Shown: positions 26,501 to 38,792, numbered from the stretch's first letter. The stretch: DNA of 64,000 nucleotides from Ifrita kowaldi (GCA_013398055.1 VZRS01014569.1:1-64000), one strand, 5' to 3'. Program-made: numbers and translations. The notes: a model not told the origin generated them from the letters alone.

Positions 26501-28482
26501 AAAAGTCTCTTTTTTTCGGTGGAGCCAAGAATACTGACACTTAAGCAACTTGTCTATTAAACCTGTGTGGTTTCCTGAAGCCTGTGCTTTTCTGTGACTT
26601 CTGAGAATAGTGTACAGGTCATAGGATGGTTTTGTTGATGAACATAGGATTGTCCCCTGTTTAAACTGCACAGATAATGATCAGGGGCTAAACCACATCA
26701 AGGCAGAGCCCTTCTCCGACTGCTGTTTCCAGAACTGAGTAGCTTATTTTTCTTGACAGTGGTGCTGATCTGAAGCTTGGATATACTTCCAAATCCAGTC
26801 ACCTTTTCTCTCCCAGTTAGGGTTTCAAAACTTTAGTTTCCTATTTTTTCGCTGTGAATTTTGTATTAAACATAATCCTCCTCCTCCTCCCCACAATTCA
26901 CGCACTGAAAAATCTCTAACAAGATTGTAATAGTAATGTAAATGAAAATCCATTATGACCTTTATATTCACAGGGTCATCCACTGTTACCAGGAAGGAGC
27001 AGTCTCTAAACGACAAAGTTTATTATTTTAGTTTACTAGTGGTTTTGGTTTAAAATTATTTGACTGTTGTGCAGCAATCACTGCCATAAAAACACAAGCC
27101 ACTGAGCTTTTGATGGTCTACAGCAGGGAATGAAGCCAAACATATCAGCCTTGAGCTGCCTCCTTTTCTGTCCTTTATTTGTGCTCAGTGGAGCAATGAC
27201 ATCCCTTCTAGAGCATCTGAGCCATTGTGTCTCTGACCTGAAAGGAATACTCAATAGCAACCTTTATATTGCTTTTACTGAGAACAGATAGACAAGTGGC
27301 TAAAAGGGTTATGAAAATTCATCCTTTATCCCTTCATGCCACCCACCTCCTTTTATATATTCTCTAGAAGATAGAATGAAGATAACTGATACCTGAAACA
27401 TTTATCAGGCTGTATCATGTGATGTTTTTCCCATTCTTGATGGCTAGACATCTCCATTTCTTCACATGCACAGATATAGGAGATACCTACTAAAGATTGT
27501 ATTGTTACTTCTTATCTTGCCAACATTTTACTCCAATCCCTGGAGCGAATAGGACATATAGCAAAGTAAGAATTTTTGGTAGCTGGGATTCTCTGGGATT
27601 CTCAGGTCTCAATATTTTGTAGTTATGAAGAACTGGATAACAATGCTGATTGCATAAGAAGCAACTTTCTGCCCACTCATGGAAAGGGTGTGGTGCTCAG
27701 CAGCTTCTGGGCCATCGATGCAGAAAAAATGCATGTCTCATTTTTGATCATGACAACCCTGTAATACTATTCACACACAAAACCAGGAGTTTGTAAACTA
27801 CTTTACAAACAACCTGGTGTTTGTAACAGCCAAGTGGGTCCCAGAAAATTGTTTCTTTTGTTGTTTGCCCTCAAGGTAAATAGTATTGCTAATAGCAAGG
27901 CTATGAAAATTCAATACATTGACAGAACAATTTTCCCTGTGAAATACTTTATGACCTAGAAATTTGGCTGTGGAGAGTCTGATATGTCATTACCCAGGTT
28001 TCTACAAGGAGTGGGGTATGTGGGTGGTCTGAAGGGAAAAGTTTCTCTCAGCAGCTAATAAGGAGACTTCAGTGCAGCAAGTTTCATACGATGCCCAGAG
28101 ACATTTCCAGACAGCAGAAATGCCAGATTTTTCTCTGCAAACAGTGTTGAGGTACTATTAATGATTATAGCTGTGAAGGCCTTAGGCCTCTATTTCTCAG
28201 AAGGCGCAACACCTTCAAATCAACCCCTCTCTGTGTCCAGATGAGGCCCTGGGCCTGAGGAAGGGTGAGATGTGCTCTACTACTGACATTGCTTCCAGCA
28301 ACACTTGCACACCCTCCACTCCCTGCTGTCACCCAGAAGTGACCTCTGAATTCAAATGTAGTGCAGTGTCTTGAAGAAGGGCACCAGTTCAGGCAAGGAA
28401 GTGTGTGATTTTATGAAAGTTTGCATGAGGAACAGTTAAAGGCTGACTCACAACTTGCAGAAATTGTCTTGAAATGTTGTCA
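20566..28482. other. Unique noncoding stretch, about 8 kb
   Basis: No gene is supported. The longest open frame is 172 codons on minus at 26153-26671, discussed as a finding. It has two leucine-rich hydrophobic runs but no recognisable domain, and other frames are open across it. Small features are a (CTC)n patch near 26878-26892, a 10-bp direct repeat at 27584-27603 and an imperfect hairpin at 27782-27818. Confidence 0.6.
27782..27818. repeat. Imperfect 15-bp hairpin
   Basis: ACCAGG (27782-27787) pairs with CCTGGT (27813-27818), and GTTTGTAAA (27789-27797) pairs with TTTACAAAC (27802-27810). A small 1x2 internal loop separates the two stems, and the terminal loop is CTAC. The pairing is exact in both stems. 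It is shorter than a normal animal microRNA precursor. Function is unknown. Confidence 0.8.
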
Positions 28483-29434
28483 GGAATGTTGTCTACCTTG
28501 ACTTCGGCAAGACTTTTGACACTGCCTCCATAACATCCTTGTAGATAAGCTTAGGAAATGTGGGTTAGATGGATGGACAGTGAGGTGGATGAAGAACTGG
28601 CTGAATGGCAGAGCTCAGAGAGTCCTGATCAGCAGAGTAGAATCCAGTTGGCATCCAGTGGCATTCCCCAGGGATCAATACTGGGTCCTGCACCCGAGGA
28701 GGAATAACCCCAAGTATCAGCGCAGGCTGGAGACTGACTTACTAGAGAGCAGCTCTGCAAAGAAGGACCTGGGCGCCTTGGTGGGTGACAAGTTGACTAT
28801 GAGGCGGCAGTGTGCCCTTGCAGGCAGGAGGGCCAATGGTATCCTGGGGTGCATCAGGAAGAGTGTGGCCAGCAGGTCAAGGGAGGTGATCCTGCCCCTC
28901 TACTCGGCCCTAGTGAGGCCATATGTAGAGTGCTGTGTCCAGCTGTGGGGTCCTCAGTACAAGAAAGACAAGGAGCTACTGGAGAGGGTCCAGTGGAGGC
29001 TGCAAAGATGATTAAGGGACTGGAGCATCTCTCTTACAAGGAGAGACAGTGGGAGCTGGGACTGTTTATTCTGGAGAAGAGAAGACTGAGGGGGGATCTC
29101 ATTAATGCATATAAATATCTCAAAAGCAGGTGCCAAGAGGGTGGTGGCAGACTTTTTTAGTGGTGCCCAGGGACAAGATGAGGAGCAATAATCATAAACT
29201 AAAACACAAGAAGTTCCACCTCAACATGAGAAAGAACTTCTTTACACTGAGGGTGGCAGAGCCCTGGAACAGGCTGCTCACAGACGTCATGGAGTCCTCC
29301 CCTCTGGAAACATTCAAAACCGACCTGGATGCATTCCTGTGTCACCTGCTCTAGGTGACCCTGCCTGGGCAGAGGGGTTGGACTGGGTGATCTCCAGAGG
29401 TCCCTTCCAAGCCTATCGATTCCCTGATTCTCTG
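28483..29434 (+). mobile_element. CR1 LINE with internally deleted reverse transcriptase
   Basis: This 5'-truncated CR1 starts within reverse transcriptase at GTCTACCTTGACTTCGGCAA, which translates as VYLDFGK (motif A region, with the conserved aspartate). It continues to a CR1 3' tail ending near 29434. Near 28660-28684 the DNA matches motif B in one frame (IPQGSILGP). The sequence then jumps from CTGGGTCC directly to CTGCACCCG, that is, from the end of the motif B region to the part normally well downstream (reading RRNNP). The stretch that would carry the FADD catalytic motif is absent. The open frame at 28580-29011 (143 codons) includes recognisable CR1 ORF2 segments such as NWLNGRAQ, NGILGCIRKSVASRSR and EVILPLYSALVRP. 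The copy cannot encode an active enzyme. The 3' part shows TTCCACCTCAACATGAG, AACTTCTTTACACTGAGG and GGTGATCTCCAGAGGTCCC. Confidence 0.95.
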
Positions 29435-29935
29435 AAATCAATGGGGATCTCTGTGAGACCGGACTGAGCGATAAGCAAGGAGAGACCCTTCATAGTGTAG
29501 ATTTTCTTGATTCTTATTGGCTAGAACTCATAAGTTTTGAATGGCAATGCCTCTCAACACTTGACTCTTTACACAGCTCTTGTATCAACAAATATTTTCC
29601 CCAAATTGTTGCAGTAATTAACATATAAATAAACCATGTCTTTTCAAAGCTGGTGACATATGTTAGCAAGTGTTTGCCAACACAAAGCTTAGCACAGCAA
29701 ATACAGGGAGATTCCATTTCTTCATCTTTTTAGGCAGACTGTTGCTAAGACAGTTCATTAGCAAGTTGTAGAACCTCCAGTTGTGATCCATATGGCAGGA
29801 ACTAGCAGCTATCAGCCACATCCATCCCACCAGCCTAACCAGTGCATTGGCAAGGATTCTCAGGAATGCAGGATACAAGGTACAAGAAAGCAATACAGAG
29901 ACGCTTCCACAGCTGATGTAATTTGGCATGGCTAA
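29435..29935. other. Spacer between two CR1 copies in tail-to-tail orientation
   Basis: About 500 bp between the plus-strand CR1 ending at 29434 and the minus-strand CR1 beginning near 29936. No gene or repeat is recognised. Confidence 0.6.
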
Positions 29936-30335
29936 AATCATAGAATCACAGAACCACAGAATCATTTAAGTTGGGAAAAACCCTTAGTGTCATTGAGTCA
30001 AATCTTTAACCCAGCAGTGCCACTAAACCAAGTCCCCTAGTGCCACGTCTACACGTCTTTTAAACACCTGCAGGCATGGTGTTTCCACCACTTCCCTGGG
30101 TAGCCTGTTCCAGTTCTTGAAAACCCTTTCCATGAAGAAATTTTCCCTAACATAAACCTCCCCTGGTGCAACTTGAGGCCATTTCCTTTTGTCCTATCAC
30201 TCATTCCTTGGGAAAAGCGACCAACCCCCACCTGGCTGTCTCCCGGCTGTACCGACTACCTCCTTGCAGGTAGTTGTAGAAAGCAATAAGGTCTCCCCTG
30301 AGCCTTGATATTGATTCTCTGCTTCTCTCCAGTTT
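29936..30335 (-). mobile_element. CR1 LINE fragment, minus strand
   Basis: This is the inverted 3' end of CR1. It begins with ATCATAGAATCACAGAACC and AAGTTGGGAAAAACCC, includes CCACCACTTCCCTGGGTAGC, CCTGTTCCAGT and TTCCTTTTGTCCTATCAC, and then AAGGTCTCCCCTGAGCC near the right end. It is about 400 bp and truncated. Its sequence differs enough from the other copies to suggest a different CR1 subfamily. The right edge is approximate, since similarity fades after 30310. Minus-strand open frames here are not genes. Confidence 0.93.
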
Positions 30336-33300
30336 TACTGCAGAGGATTTAGTCCTCAGTTTTAGCATTGTAACTCTGAAGATCTACATCTGTGTCATGA
30401 TGGATTAATGCAGATCATGTCACTGAGCTGAGAGCTAGAGGTGTCCTATCTGTCAAACCTAAATCCCTCTTGTAAAGAACTGCTCCATTGTATAAAATAT
30501 CACAGACTTCATCCCTTTGCATGGGAAAATATTTGATAAAGTAAGCTAAGATAGTAGAGTAGCAGCTTACACTAGATGGATGGATTTCTGCTGTCCTGTG
30601 GTAACAGACAAGGGTAGTGAGCCTGATTTCTAGGTCTTCTAATGGAGCTATGGACAAAACTAGAGTGGACATAAATAATTAACTAGTTTTTGGTGGATGC
30701 AATTTTCATTGGTGGATACTCCTTTTATCTTAGAGGTCCAGTGCACAACAACTCGTAAACCTCTGGAGTAGCAAAGAAACCTCCCTGAAAGAAAAGTTCT
30801 TCATTTTTGCTGTGTTGACCTGACTGAAACCCAACTCAGGTTAATGGAAAGGTATCAGGAGATTTCACAAAAGCAGAGAGTGGGTTGGAGAACGAGACTG
30901 CAGGAGCACTGCGCATTTGCTCTGAATGTTTTTCCCCGTATCCTTCCCAAGCTGATGAGTACTTTGGATCCACCAGTGGCACCCCTGCCTCTCCCAGTAT
31001 CAAAAATTCCCAACAGTGAAATCCTTAACATTTTTCACATTACAAAAAAAAAAAAAACAAAAAAAACCAGCCTTAATTCAGATACAAGTTATAGCTAATT
31101 TATTTACCTCATTCTAAACAGAACTGCAACCAGACTACCCTGTGTGCTCTGCATCTAGATTAGCTTGAAACAAGCCAAGTCTGATAGCAGAGCACAAGAA
31201 GGTTGGGCTGGGTCCTCTCATACTGACCATATCCCATCAGGCATCTAAAATCCTTAAATTCCAAAGATCTCACATGGGAATGAGAATTTTGGGACCCATC
31301 TACAGCCTTTCATCTTGTGTGCCTGATTGACTGCGTTCTGTGTCTTGACAGATACCACTATCCTGATCTGTCACAGCCACTTGCAGAAGCAACAGCTGAA
31401 TGTACCAGATTATCAAACATTGAAATAAGAGTAAGGAACCTAAAGTACATTGTAAATAGAATTGTGGTGCTGACACCATAAAACCCTGGCTGATCACTTC
31501 TTTGCCTGAGGCATCATGGAATCATATGTTTTTGTCAGTATAACACTTAAGATACCCTCAAATGCTTCTGTCTTGCGCTAGCTGGGTGCTCTGTTGCAAG
31601 TGTTAAGTTTTGTTTGTATTCAGGAACTGAGAGCTAATGGGGTCACTAATGAGGCAGGGCTGCTCAGACATATTGAGAACCAGGTGTTTAGACCAAAATA
31701 TGAGCTCTGATTTCAGAACTACTTGTTTAAAAAAACCAAATCCAAAAACAAACAGTCCTCTCTCCTCGAAAACAAACAAACAAAACCAGAAATAATAGTA
31801 AAAAGCACATTTTATGCTTTAGCAGTGAAAAACCCTTTAAGGAAAGGGAGATAATTCAGTTCTGTTTATGAATTGTGTTTAACGTCTCTTCCTACACAGC
31901 ACTTGAGATTAACAACACAGACCAGAATGCACCATTTTTGCCTAACAAAAAGAACTCATCTCTAAGTCGCAGGGATAGCCTCAGTCATTCTCTCTTTGCT
32001 TCTGGCCCTTTGAATCTTGCCCTTTTTTTCTGCACACTGCTACTTTCGCAAGGATGGTGAGTAGGAATATACTGGTGCTCAGGACCTGACCCTAAAAACG
32101 TCAAGCTGAAGTGAGCTGAATGCAGATCTCCCTGTGTCTGAGCACTGAACAATGTAGAAGACAGCCATGACCTCTTCTTCCCCCCACAGGGCAGCTGCTT
32201 TTCAAAAGGGGAAAGTGATTCATTTCCTTGGTACTCAGCCTGATCACTTAATACTGCATGTTTAGGAAACAGCTTTGGACTGTGAATCACAAAGTATTAG
32301 AGGTGGAAAGTCTGAGCTGCAGAGGTAACATTTCAGACTCCACTCTCAAACGTGTCTTATAGAAACAGCACATTTAGGTGCCACTCTGCCCTGGGCTGGG
32401 AATTCTGCCTTTACAAACACAAATATCCCAGACTGCTGCACACAGGATGGAGACTGGGACCATCTGAGGACCTTCTGGTCATTTTAAAAGTGAAACTTTA
32501 ATGTCAGTACAAGGCACTGCAGAGGATATACATCCATTTAGGGTTTGGAAAAACGGACTCAGAGGAGCATTGTGGCACAGCCAACTGCGAGGAGGAATAA
32601 GTGTTACTGACTGACAGACTTGTCAAGCAGCCAGGTATAATAAGGTTCTAGCTCCATGTGGAAATAATGGCTTGTGAATGTTTACTTACTTTCCATTACT
32701 TTCAATTTTGATATTCTAGGGAATGTTTTGGATGACAAAATGCTTTGGAGTACAGTCTTCCCTGAATAATAGAATGGACTCAATTGACAGAACAAATAAA
32801 CTTGAATACTGAGAGCAAAAGAAAACATAAATAGGCAAGACAGAAAAGTGGTGGGAGGCAGAACAGAGAGACAAGGGAGGGAAATTGCATGCCAAGGTCA
32901 CAGAGCAAGACAGTAGCTAAGACAGAAATAGAATTCAAAAGACTGGCTTGCCTAGGTATTTTTTTAAGACTTAACAAGTTACATCCTGTTTATTAAGCTT
33001 AAACAGATTTTTCATTTGTTCAGCTGACTGCAGTAGCAATTGTAAATATGAGTCAGGTTTCTTTTCAGATCCTGAATGTTTCTCTGTGCCAGCTTATTCT
33101 AAATTATCAGCTTATTCTAAATATTCCCACTTATAGTCGGAGCTATGCTTTTACAATCAGAAAGCAGCCAGTAAGAAGTCCCATTCTGCTGCCTCTGAGC
33201 CATCAAAATGCCCCGGTGGCATGTAGAGATCCACTGGCTCCACGGTCTGTAGCACGCAGCTTGATCTGGGAGATGGGGCCACTGCATCTTCCCAAACTAA

Positions 33301-36300
33301 TTGGGAAAAACTTGTAAAACTTTGGGCTGGGAGCTGGAGCAGCTCCACTCTCTGCTGATCCAACTCCCTTGCAAAGCCCCAGATTGAGCAAGGGCTCCAG
33401 AAGCATTCTGAAGAGCCCGAGCCTGGGAGGCTGCAAGGCAGGAACGCTGGAGTTCAATGAGAAAGCAAAAGACAAATGTCTTCGTTTGAGATGCATTGGG
33501 AGGAATGTCATCCCAGGATAACAAAATAGCAATTAGCTCAAATACAGTTTATTCCAAATTTTACTTTGATTTCAGATGGTCTGAGTAGCACTGTGATCCA
33601 TCAGCCAGGTATCTCTCTCACTTTAACAGGGAACCAGAGCAAAAGAAGAAAGTGGCACCTGTGCATACATCTGATAGAGAGGAAGATGGAGTTCCTAAAG
33701 CCTGTTTCCTCAGAGAACAGGATTAAATCTGACTTTGAGAGGGTTGTGTGTTACTCATTTAAAAAAATTTATTCTGTGTAAAAATAAATAGACAAGAACT
33801 GCTCATCAATCTTCACTGAAGCTTTTAAAAATACTTCTTAGGTATTACAGATGGAGTGAGACCAGAACCTATCCAGTTAATTTCTTCTGCTATAAAATAT
33901 GACAATATATGACTCAGTTTACCGTGCTCACCAGAGTAATTTTTGATTCTTCCTGTAGTAGCTGGTTTGGGTTCATGCTCTGTCTGATAGTACCTGCTGG
34001 ATTCACAGTTTCAGCTTTGCCTTTATTGCTTTGGGTGTTGTTTTTCTTTTTAAATATCTTCAACTGAAAAAATAAATCCAAATAACCATGAATCATGGGC
34101 TTATTTGGATTTAGAGCTGAACTTGATGCCATAGGGGCACCTGCTGAAAATGGGCACATTGACTAGCTTTCTTGCACCCCAAAAATCCTTGCAGTTTTCT
34201 AAGTATTGTGACACCAAGCTCTCAAAAAAAAAATTTTAGTTTTGTTTCAGTGGAACATACAGGATTTTCAGTACATGTGAAAAATATCATATTGCTTCCC
34301 TTTAATTGCTGAACCATGAATTTTGTGGGTCTAATTTCACATACTCCCACATTAGAAAATGCACTGTATAATCTCTCTTCATCTCAGCTTCTCCATCAAT
34401 CAACTGGGAATAATAGCAGCTGATTTAGGAGTACTATGGACTTTAATTAATGTGTGTACAGTTTGTTGAGATCCCTGAAGAATAAGATGCTTTAGAATAT
34501 CAAAGAATAAACAATGACATTCTTTGTCTTATGTCCTGGAGTCAAGATACTTTAACATTAAGCTTCAGACCTATAAGGGATTCAGAGGGAATCCCTTCGC
34601 AGCACTAAGCAAAATCAAAATGTGCAGCTGCCAACAATCCCATATAAAATAAATTCACAAGCACTTATTTCCTATATTCTCAGTCTGAGAAAATATTTCT
34701 GCATGTTTTCCCACTCCTTGTCCCATCTGTAATCTTACTATTGCTGAACTGTTCAGCTCCAGGCTACAGCAGGTGATCCTCCTTTGCTCCGTGATGTTAA
34801 GGAGTGATGTTTGAGGTTCTCACATTAACATCACCAACACAGGCAATACTCATCTATAAATCTCAGCTGATCTGTGGGTGTCCGTGAGGCCTTCCCACAG
34901 TCAGAATGGGCAGAATATAGTATATAATATACCCTTATAGCAGAGCCAGTGCACCCAGCTTTGGAGCTGAGTGGTCACACTGCAGTGCCCTCCCAAATTA
35001 CAAGGTAGTCTCTAGTACCAACCTCCATTCTCGCCCTGCTGGTCCCTCATACAGCAGTGGACTCTTTGCTAGTGGAGCCAAAGTGTGGGTTCTGATCCTG
35101 CTGAAGGTTTGTGAAGGCACTGGAAGACCCTGAGAACTTTTGATTACTGTATTCTTACTACAAAGTGAAGGAGTAACCCTCTTGGAATTGCAAGTAGCCT
35201 GAAGTCATGACTTCCTTCTTCCACCCACCCATCCCCAACTCCCTAAAGAGAAGTGTAAGATGAAATGTCATTTAACTCTGGAGAGCATTTTTTCTTTGAG
35301 AAATAGGAGGCAGGCAGAAAGCTCAAATGAGAACCCCTATTATTTCTGCAATTAAAGTAAAGCCATAGATGAGGTACCACACATAAGCAGAAACAACAGA
35401 GTGTGTGCCTATAGTTACTGCTTTATCCACATCCACTGTGTATCTCTGCTGTACAAATTCTCAGCTATGGGCAGTTAGTGATCTTTTAAATTAAGTTAAT
35501 TTTATTTAGGGGCCAAAGACCCAGAACCTCAAAGTTTTTCCTTGAATCTGCATCATTTATGAACACCATATTATGAACACAAATATTGTTCCTTATTCAT
35601 AAACAAAACTACATTTCCCAAATCCTGTGAATATTAACTAAGATGCCTTGTAATTTTCAGTGCTTTCAGAACTTAATTCAGTCGTCTTTACAACTTTCCA
35701 AATGCTTAATAGAAATCACATGTTTCATGATCACTAAAAGTGTCATTACCCTTTGAAGTCTATAGCTGAGACAGCAAGTTTCTGAATTTTATTTTTTTTC
35801 TACAGGCATAGGCTTTTCAGTCATACTTCTTGTTAGTTTAGTTTTCCCATTTTTCCCCCTCCTTATTTAGTGCCTGCAGAGGCAGGGAAAGGCATCCACA
35901 AAGCCAAAGAGAACATTGGAGGTCACACAGGATTAGCACAGGGCATTTTTGAGTCGCAGGCTACACACTGGGCTGGCGCAAGTCAGCAAAGCTTGACTAG
36001 CTAAGGGTATGCAGCTGGAGTTTGCAAGGCAGAAAAACTCTCCAAACAGTGTACAAAAATACACCTGGCACCTACATGATGGTATTCTTCAGGGGAATAG
36101 ATCTTGTCTGTCTGGGGCTGGAATTTCTGAAGAGGGAGGGAAATGCTTTCAGGAGTGAGGCTGTGTTGCACTGGGAGGTACAGTCACTCACAGGAGATAA
36201 AAAAATGCAGAACAACATAAAGCAGAGTTGAGTTTTCCAATTTTTCACCCAAAGGAGGGATTACAAGTCTGCAGCTTTCCCTTTCCCTTCCCTCCCTCTT

Positions 36301-36737
36301 TTCACTGCACTGTTGGCTCTTTCCACTCCCAAGTCCTAAAGTGAGTCATCACTTTGCCCTGCCTAGGATGCTGCCCTGAGACAGGGCTGTGCTTCTTCCC
36401 CATCCCTAAACTGTCTCTCTTATGATCCCCTTCAGACGTACCTTGATTCCATCGGAACATATGAAACCATTAGAGGGAGAGGAGAGCTTCTCTCGTTTTC
36501 CTGGCTGTAACAATTTGGAGTGTGCCGATTTCCAACACTGGGATTGCAACCAGCTGTTATCTGCACTCTGGCTGTGCCTCCCTGGTGTAAAATCTGCCTC
36601 CTAGTGACTGCAGGAAAGGTCTAGGACAGGGCTTGTCCTTGCAGTGAAGATGGAGGACACTGGAGCCTGAGGGCCCTGAGAAGAGTTTGTGGATGAAAAC
36701 ATTAGTCGGATGTCATGACTGAGGGGAAAAAGGAAGG
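30336..36737. other. Unique noncoding stretch, about 6.4 kb
   Basis: No gene is supported. A-rich low-complexity patches lie at 31044-31067 and 31728-31790. A short direct repeat lies at 33091-33122. A less AT-rich patch at 33180-33440 carries overlapping open frames of 68-109 codons on both strands, none with recognisable similarity. Confidence 0.6.
33091..33122. repeat. Short direct repeat, period 18
   Basis: AGCTTATTCTAAAT occurs at 33091-33104 and again at 33109-33122. This is a small local duplication of the kind made by replication slippage. Confidence 0.85.
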
Positions 36738-37928
36738 AACAAGACTCTTCTCTAGGCCATCACACACACATGACAACAAAAAATTAATCTAGATTAATAT
36801 GTGGCTTTTACTGGCTTTAATCCATATTGTCCTCCAAAACATCTGAGCGCTATCAAGTAGTCACAGAGTGAGCACCGGAAGATATGTCCATTGCAGATAA
36901 TTCTCTGTGCTGCTGCCCTGTGTAGGAAAAGTTCTGTCATATATGAGATATTTTGCTGAATGTGAAGCTGAGGGACAGTCTGATATTGAAGTTTTGCTGG
37001 AAGATTTTTAGGACAATTGAATAAAATAGAAGAGACGAGACTCTGGGTCTTGACAGCATTCATTCACTCATTCATTCATTCATGAGTTTTCAGGAATTCC
37101 GTTATGAAATTGCTGAGCTGCAGTATGTTTCATTTTGCATAAATAAGCTTTGTTGTCAAAGGAAAGATAGGAAATGTGACAGTCACCTTTAAAATGGCTT
37201 CAGGGATAAATTTTGTCATGATTCACAGTCAAATCAGTAGGAACAACAAGAAGAGTTGAATTAGTAGATGTGGGTAGGACAGATCCACCAAACCCATAGT
37301 GGAAAAGAGGCTTCAGCTAAAATAATGAAATTTATTTTAGAAAAGCTTTTCATGAGGCCCTTCAGTACAGTCTCAGTAAAAAAGTAAATTTTCACAAGAC
37401 AAAGGAACAAATCATCATCACAACTTGAAACAACTAAGAAGATGGAAAGGAAAAGTTAGGGATAAATGTTAAATTTATACAACTGAAGGAAGCTCACAGT
37501 GGAAATCCACAGAGATCCATGCTCTTTAAGAACATAAAAAACAGTAGAAAAGGAGGGTGAAGAGCTATGTGGCAAAGACTGCAGATGAAGTAATGTAATG
37601 AAATCTAGAAACAACTGGAAAGTTATAGGAAAGTCTCATAAGACTGAATGAGCGGGGGAAAATGGCAGATCCAATACATATGCCAAACAGTATAGATAGA
37701 AATCATATATGCACGGCCAAGGATTATACTTTAGCTTTACTCAGTCATGGTAAAGATCTGGGAAATGCTGAGTGCAATGCCCGATAAAACATCCCTCCAG
37801 TGCTCAAGGGCAGTCAAAATTTAAGCAGAGAGCTACCAGAAGGGTACAGGCAAACATAAAGCATCTATATGCTCTATATAAATTCACGAGATATGAATTG
37901 ATGAAAAGCCTTTAAATCTAGCGTCTAG
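36738..37928. repeat. Direct duplication A, copy 1 (1191 bp)
   Basis: This block recurs at 38794-39984 with a constant offset of 2056 bp and no net indel. I saw two base differences (C/T near 37782 and G/T near 37810). It ends exactly where the 32-N gap begins. No gene is recognised inside. An 89-codon minus-strand open frame at 36794-37063 is repeated in copy 2 but shows no family resemblance. Confidence 0.97.
37057..37083. repeat. (ATTC)n microsatellite
   Basis: About six CATT/CACT units within block A. The same tract is at 39113-39139 in copy 2 with the same length. Confidence 0.9.
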
Positions 37929-37960
37929 NNNNNNNNNNNNNNNNNNNNNNNNNNNNNNNN
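37929..37960. other. Assembly gap of 32 Ns
   Basis: Undetermined bases lie directly after the first copy of block A. The true size is unknown. The copy of A at 38794-39984 continues past this point into real sequence (39985-40502), which may be what is missing here. Confidence 0.99.
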
Positions 37961-38356
37961 TTACTGGCAGCATTTAGAAAATGCAGCTCTCTTCTTCCAA
38001 TGACTTACAAGTATAGGGACCATTCTCACCATTTTGAAAGCAGCTCACTGGCATTCCTAAAATGTAAGTAATTTAGTTTCCATTTTATAATAAGGAAAAG
38101 ATGGCCCCAGGCTCAGAGTTAACATTTTCTTGAAGGGATGCTGGATGTCAAGCCTGCCTAGGAACTTGGAGAGACATAACACACTGCTGGACCACAGGCT
38201 CTCCAAGCAGGAAAATCAGGAGCGATGAGGAGTACAGCACGGGTACATGGACTCTGAAGGCCTTTTATCTTCCCTGTGGGGTGGACACAGAATCCCATAC
38301 AGACTGAGCTCTGCCTGTTCTTAAACCTCTTCCCCCTCTCTGGCAGGAAGGCATCT
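37961..38356. other. Segment B, unique sequence left of block C
   Basis: 396 bp found only once, between the 32-N gap and the first copy of block C. No gene is recognised. The 116-codon minus frame at 38158-38508 spans B and C and resembles nothing I know. Confidence 0.7.
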
Positions 38357-38792
38357 CGGTATGGTTGAATTAGGGTCCTGGCTGAGGGCTGTGAGAGATG
38401 TGATGGAGCTATGCACAGAACAGAGTGGAGCCCACATCTCCAGGGTTTAGGTGACATGAAGGACAACTGACAGCAGAGGCAGTGCAGATGCAGGGCAACC
38501 AGGATCATGTTAGAGGCAGGGGATGGATGCTTGGGGACACAGACCTGCTCACGTTGTCGTGGCTGCTGAGCTCAGGGCTGCTCTGCCTGCCTTTGGTCAG
38601 AGGAGTCTGCAGGTCACTCGGGTCAGGTAAGCAAGTGTGGATGGACAGCAAGCTGAGCCTCTGGGAGTCTCCCTTCCTGTTTTTCTCCAGGGGAAGCACA
38701 GCCATTGAATGACTGTTTCGTGGAAGTCAGACTAAACTCTTTAAGATCTGCCCTCACTTTTTGAAGAACAAAATACTGCTGCTGTTATGGCG
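38357..38792. repeat. Direct duplication C, copy 1 (436 bp)
   Basis: This block recurs at 40504-40938. The only difference I saw is one extra G here (GAGGGCTG against GAGGCTG), which changes the offset from 2147 to 2146 bp. It ends exactly before the single N at 38793. Its 76- and 66-codon open frames appear in both copies only because the DNA is repeated. Confidence 0.96.
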
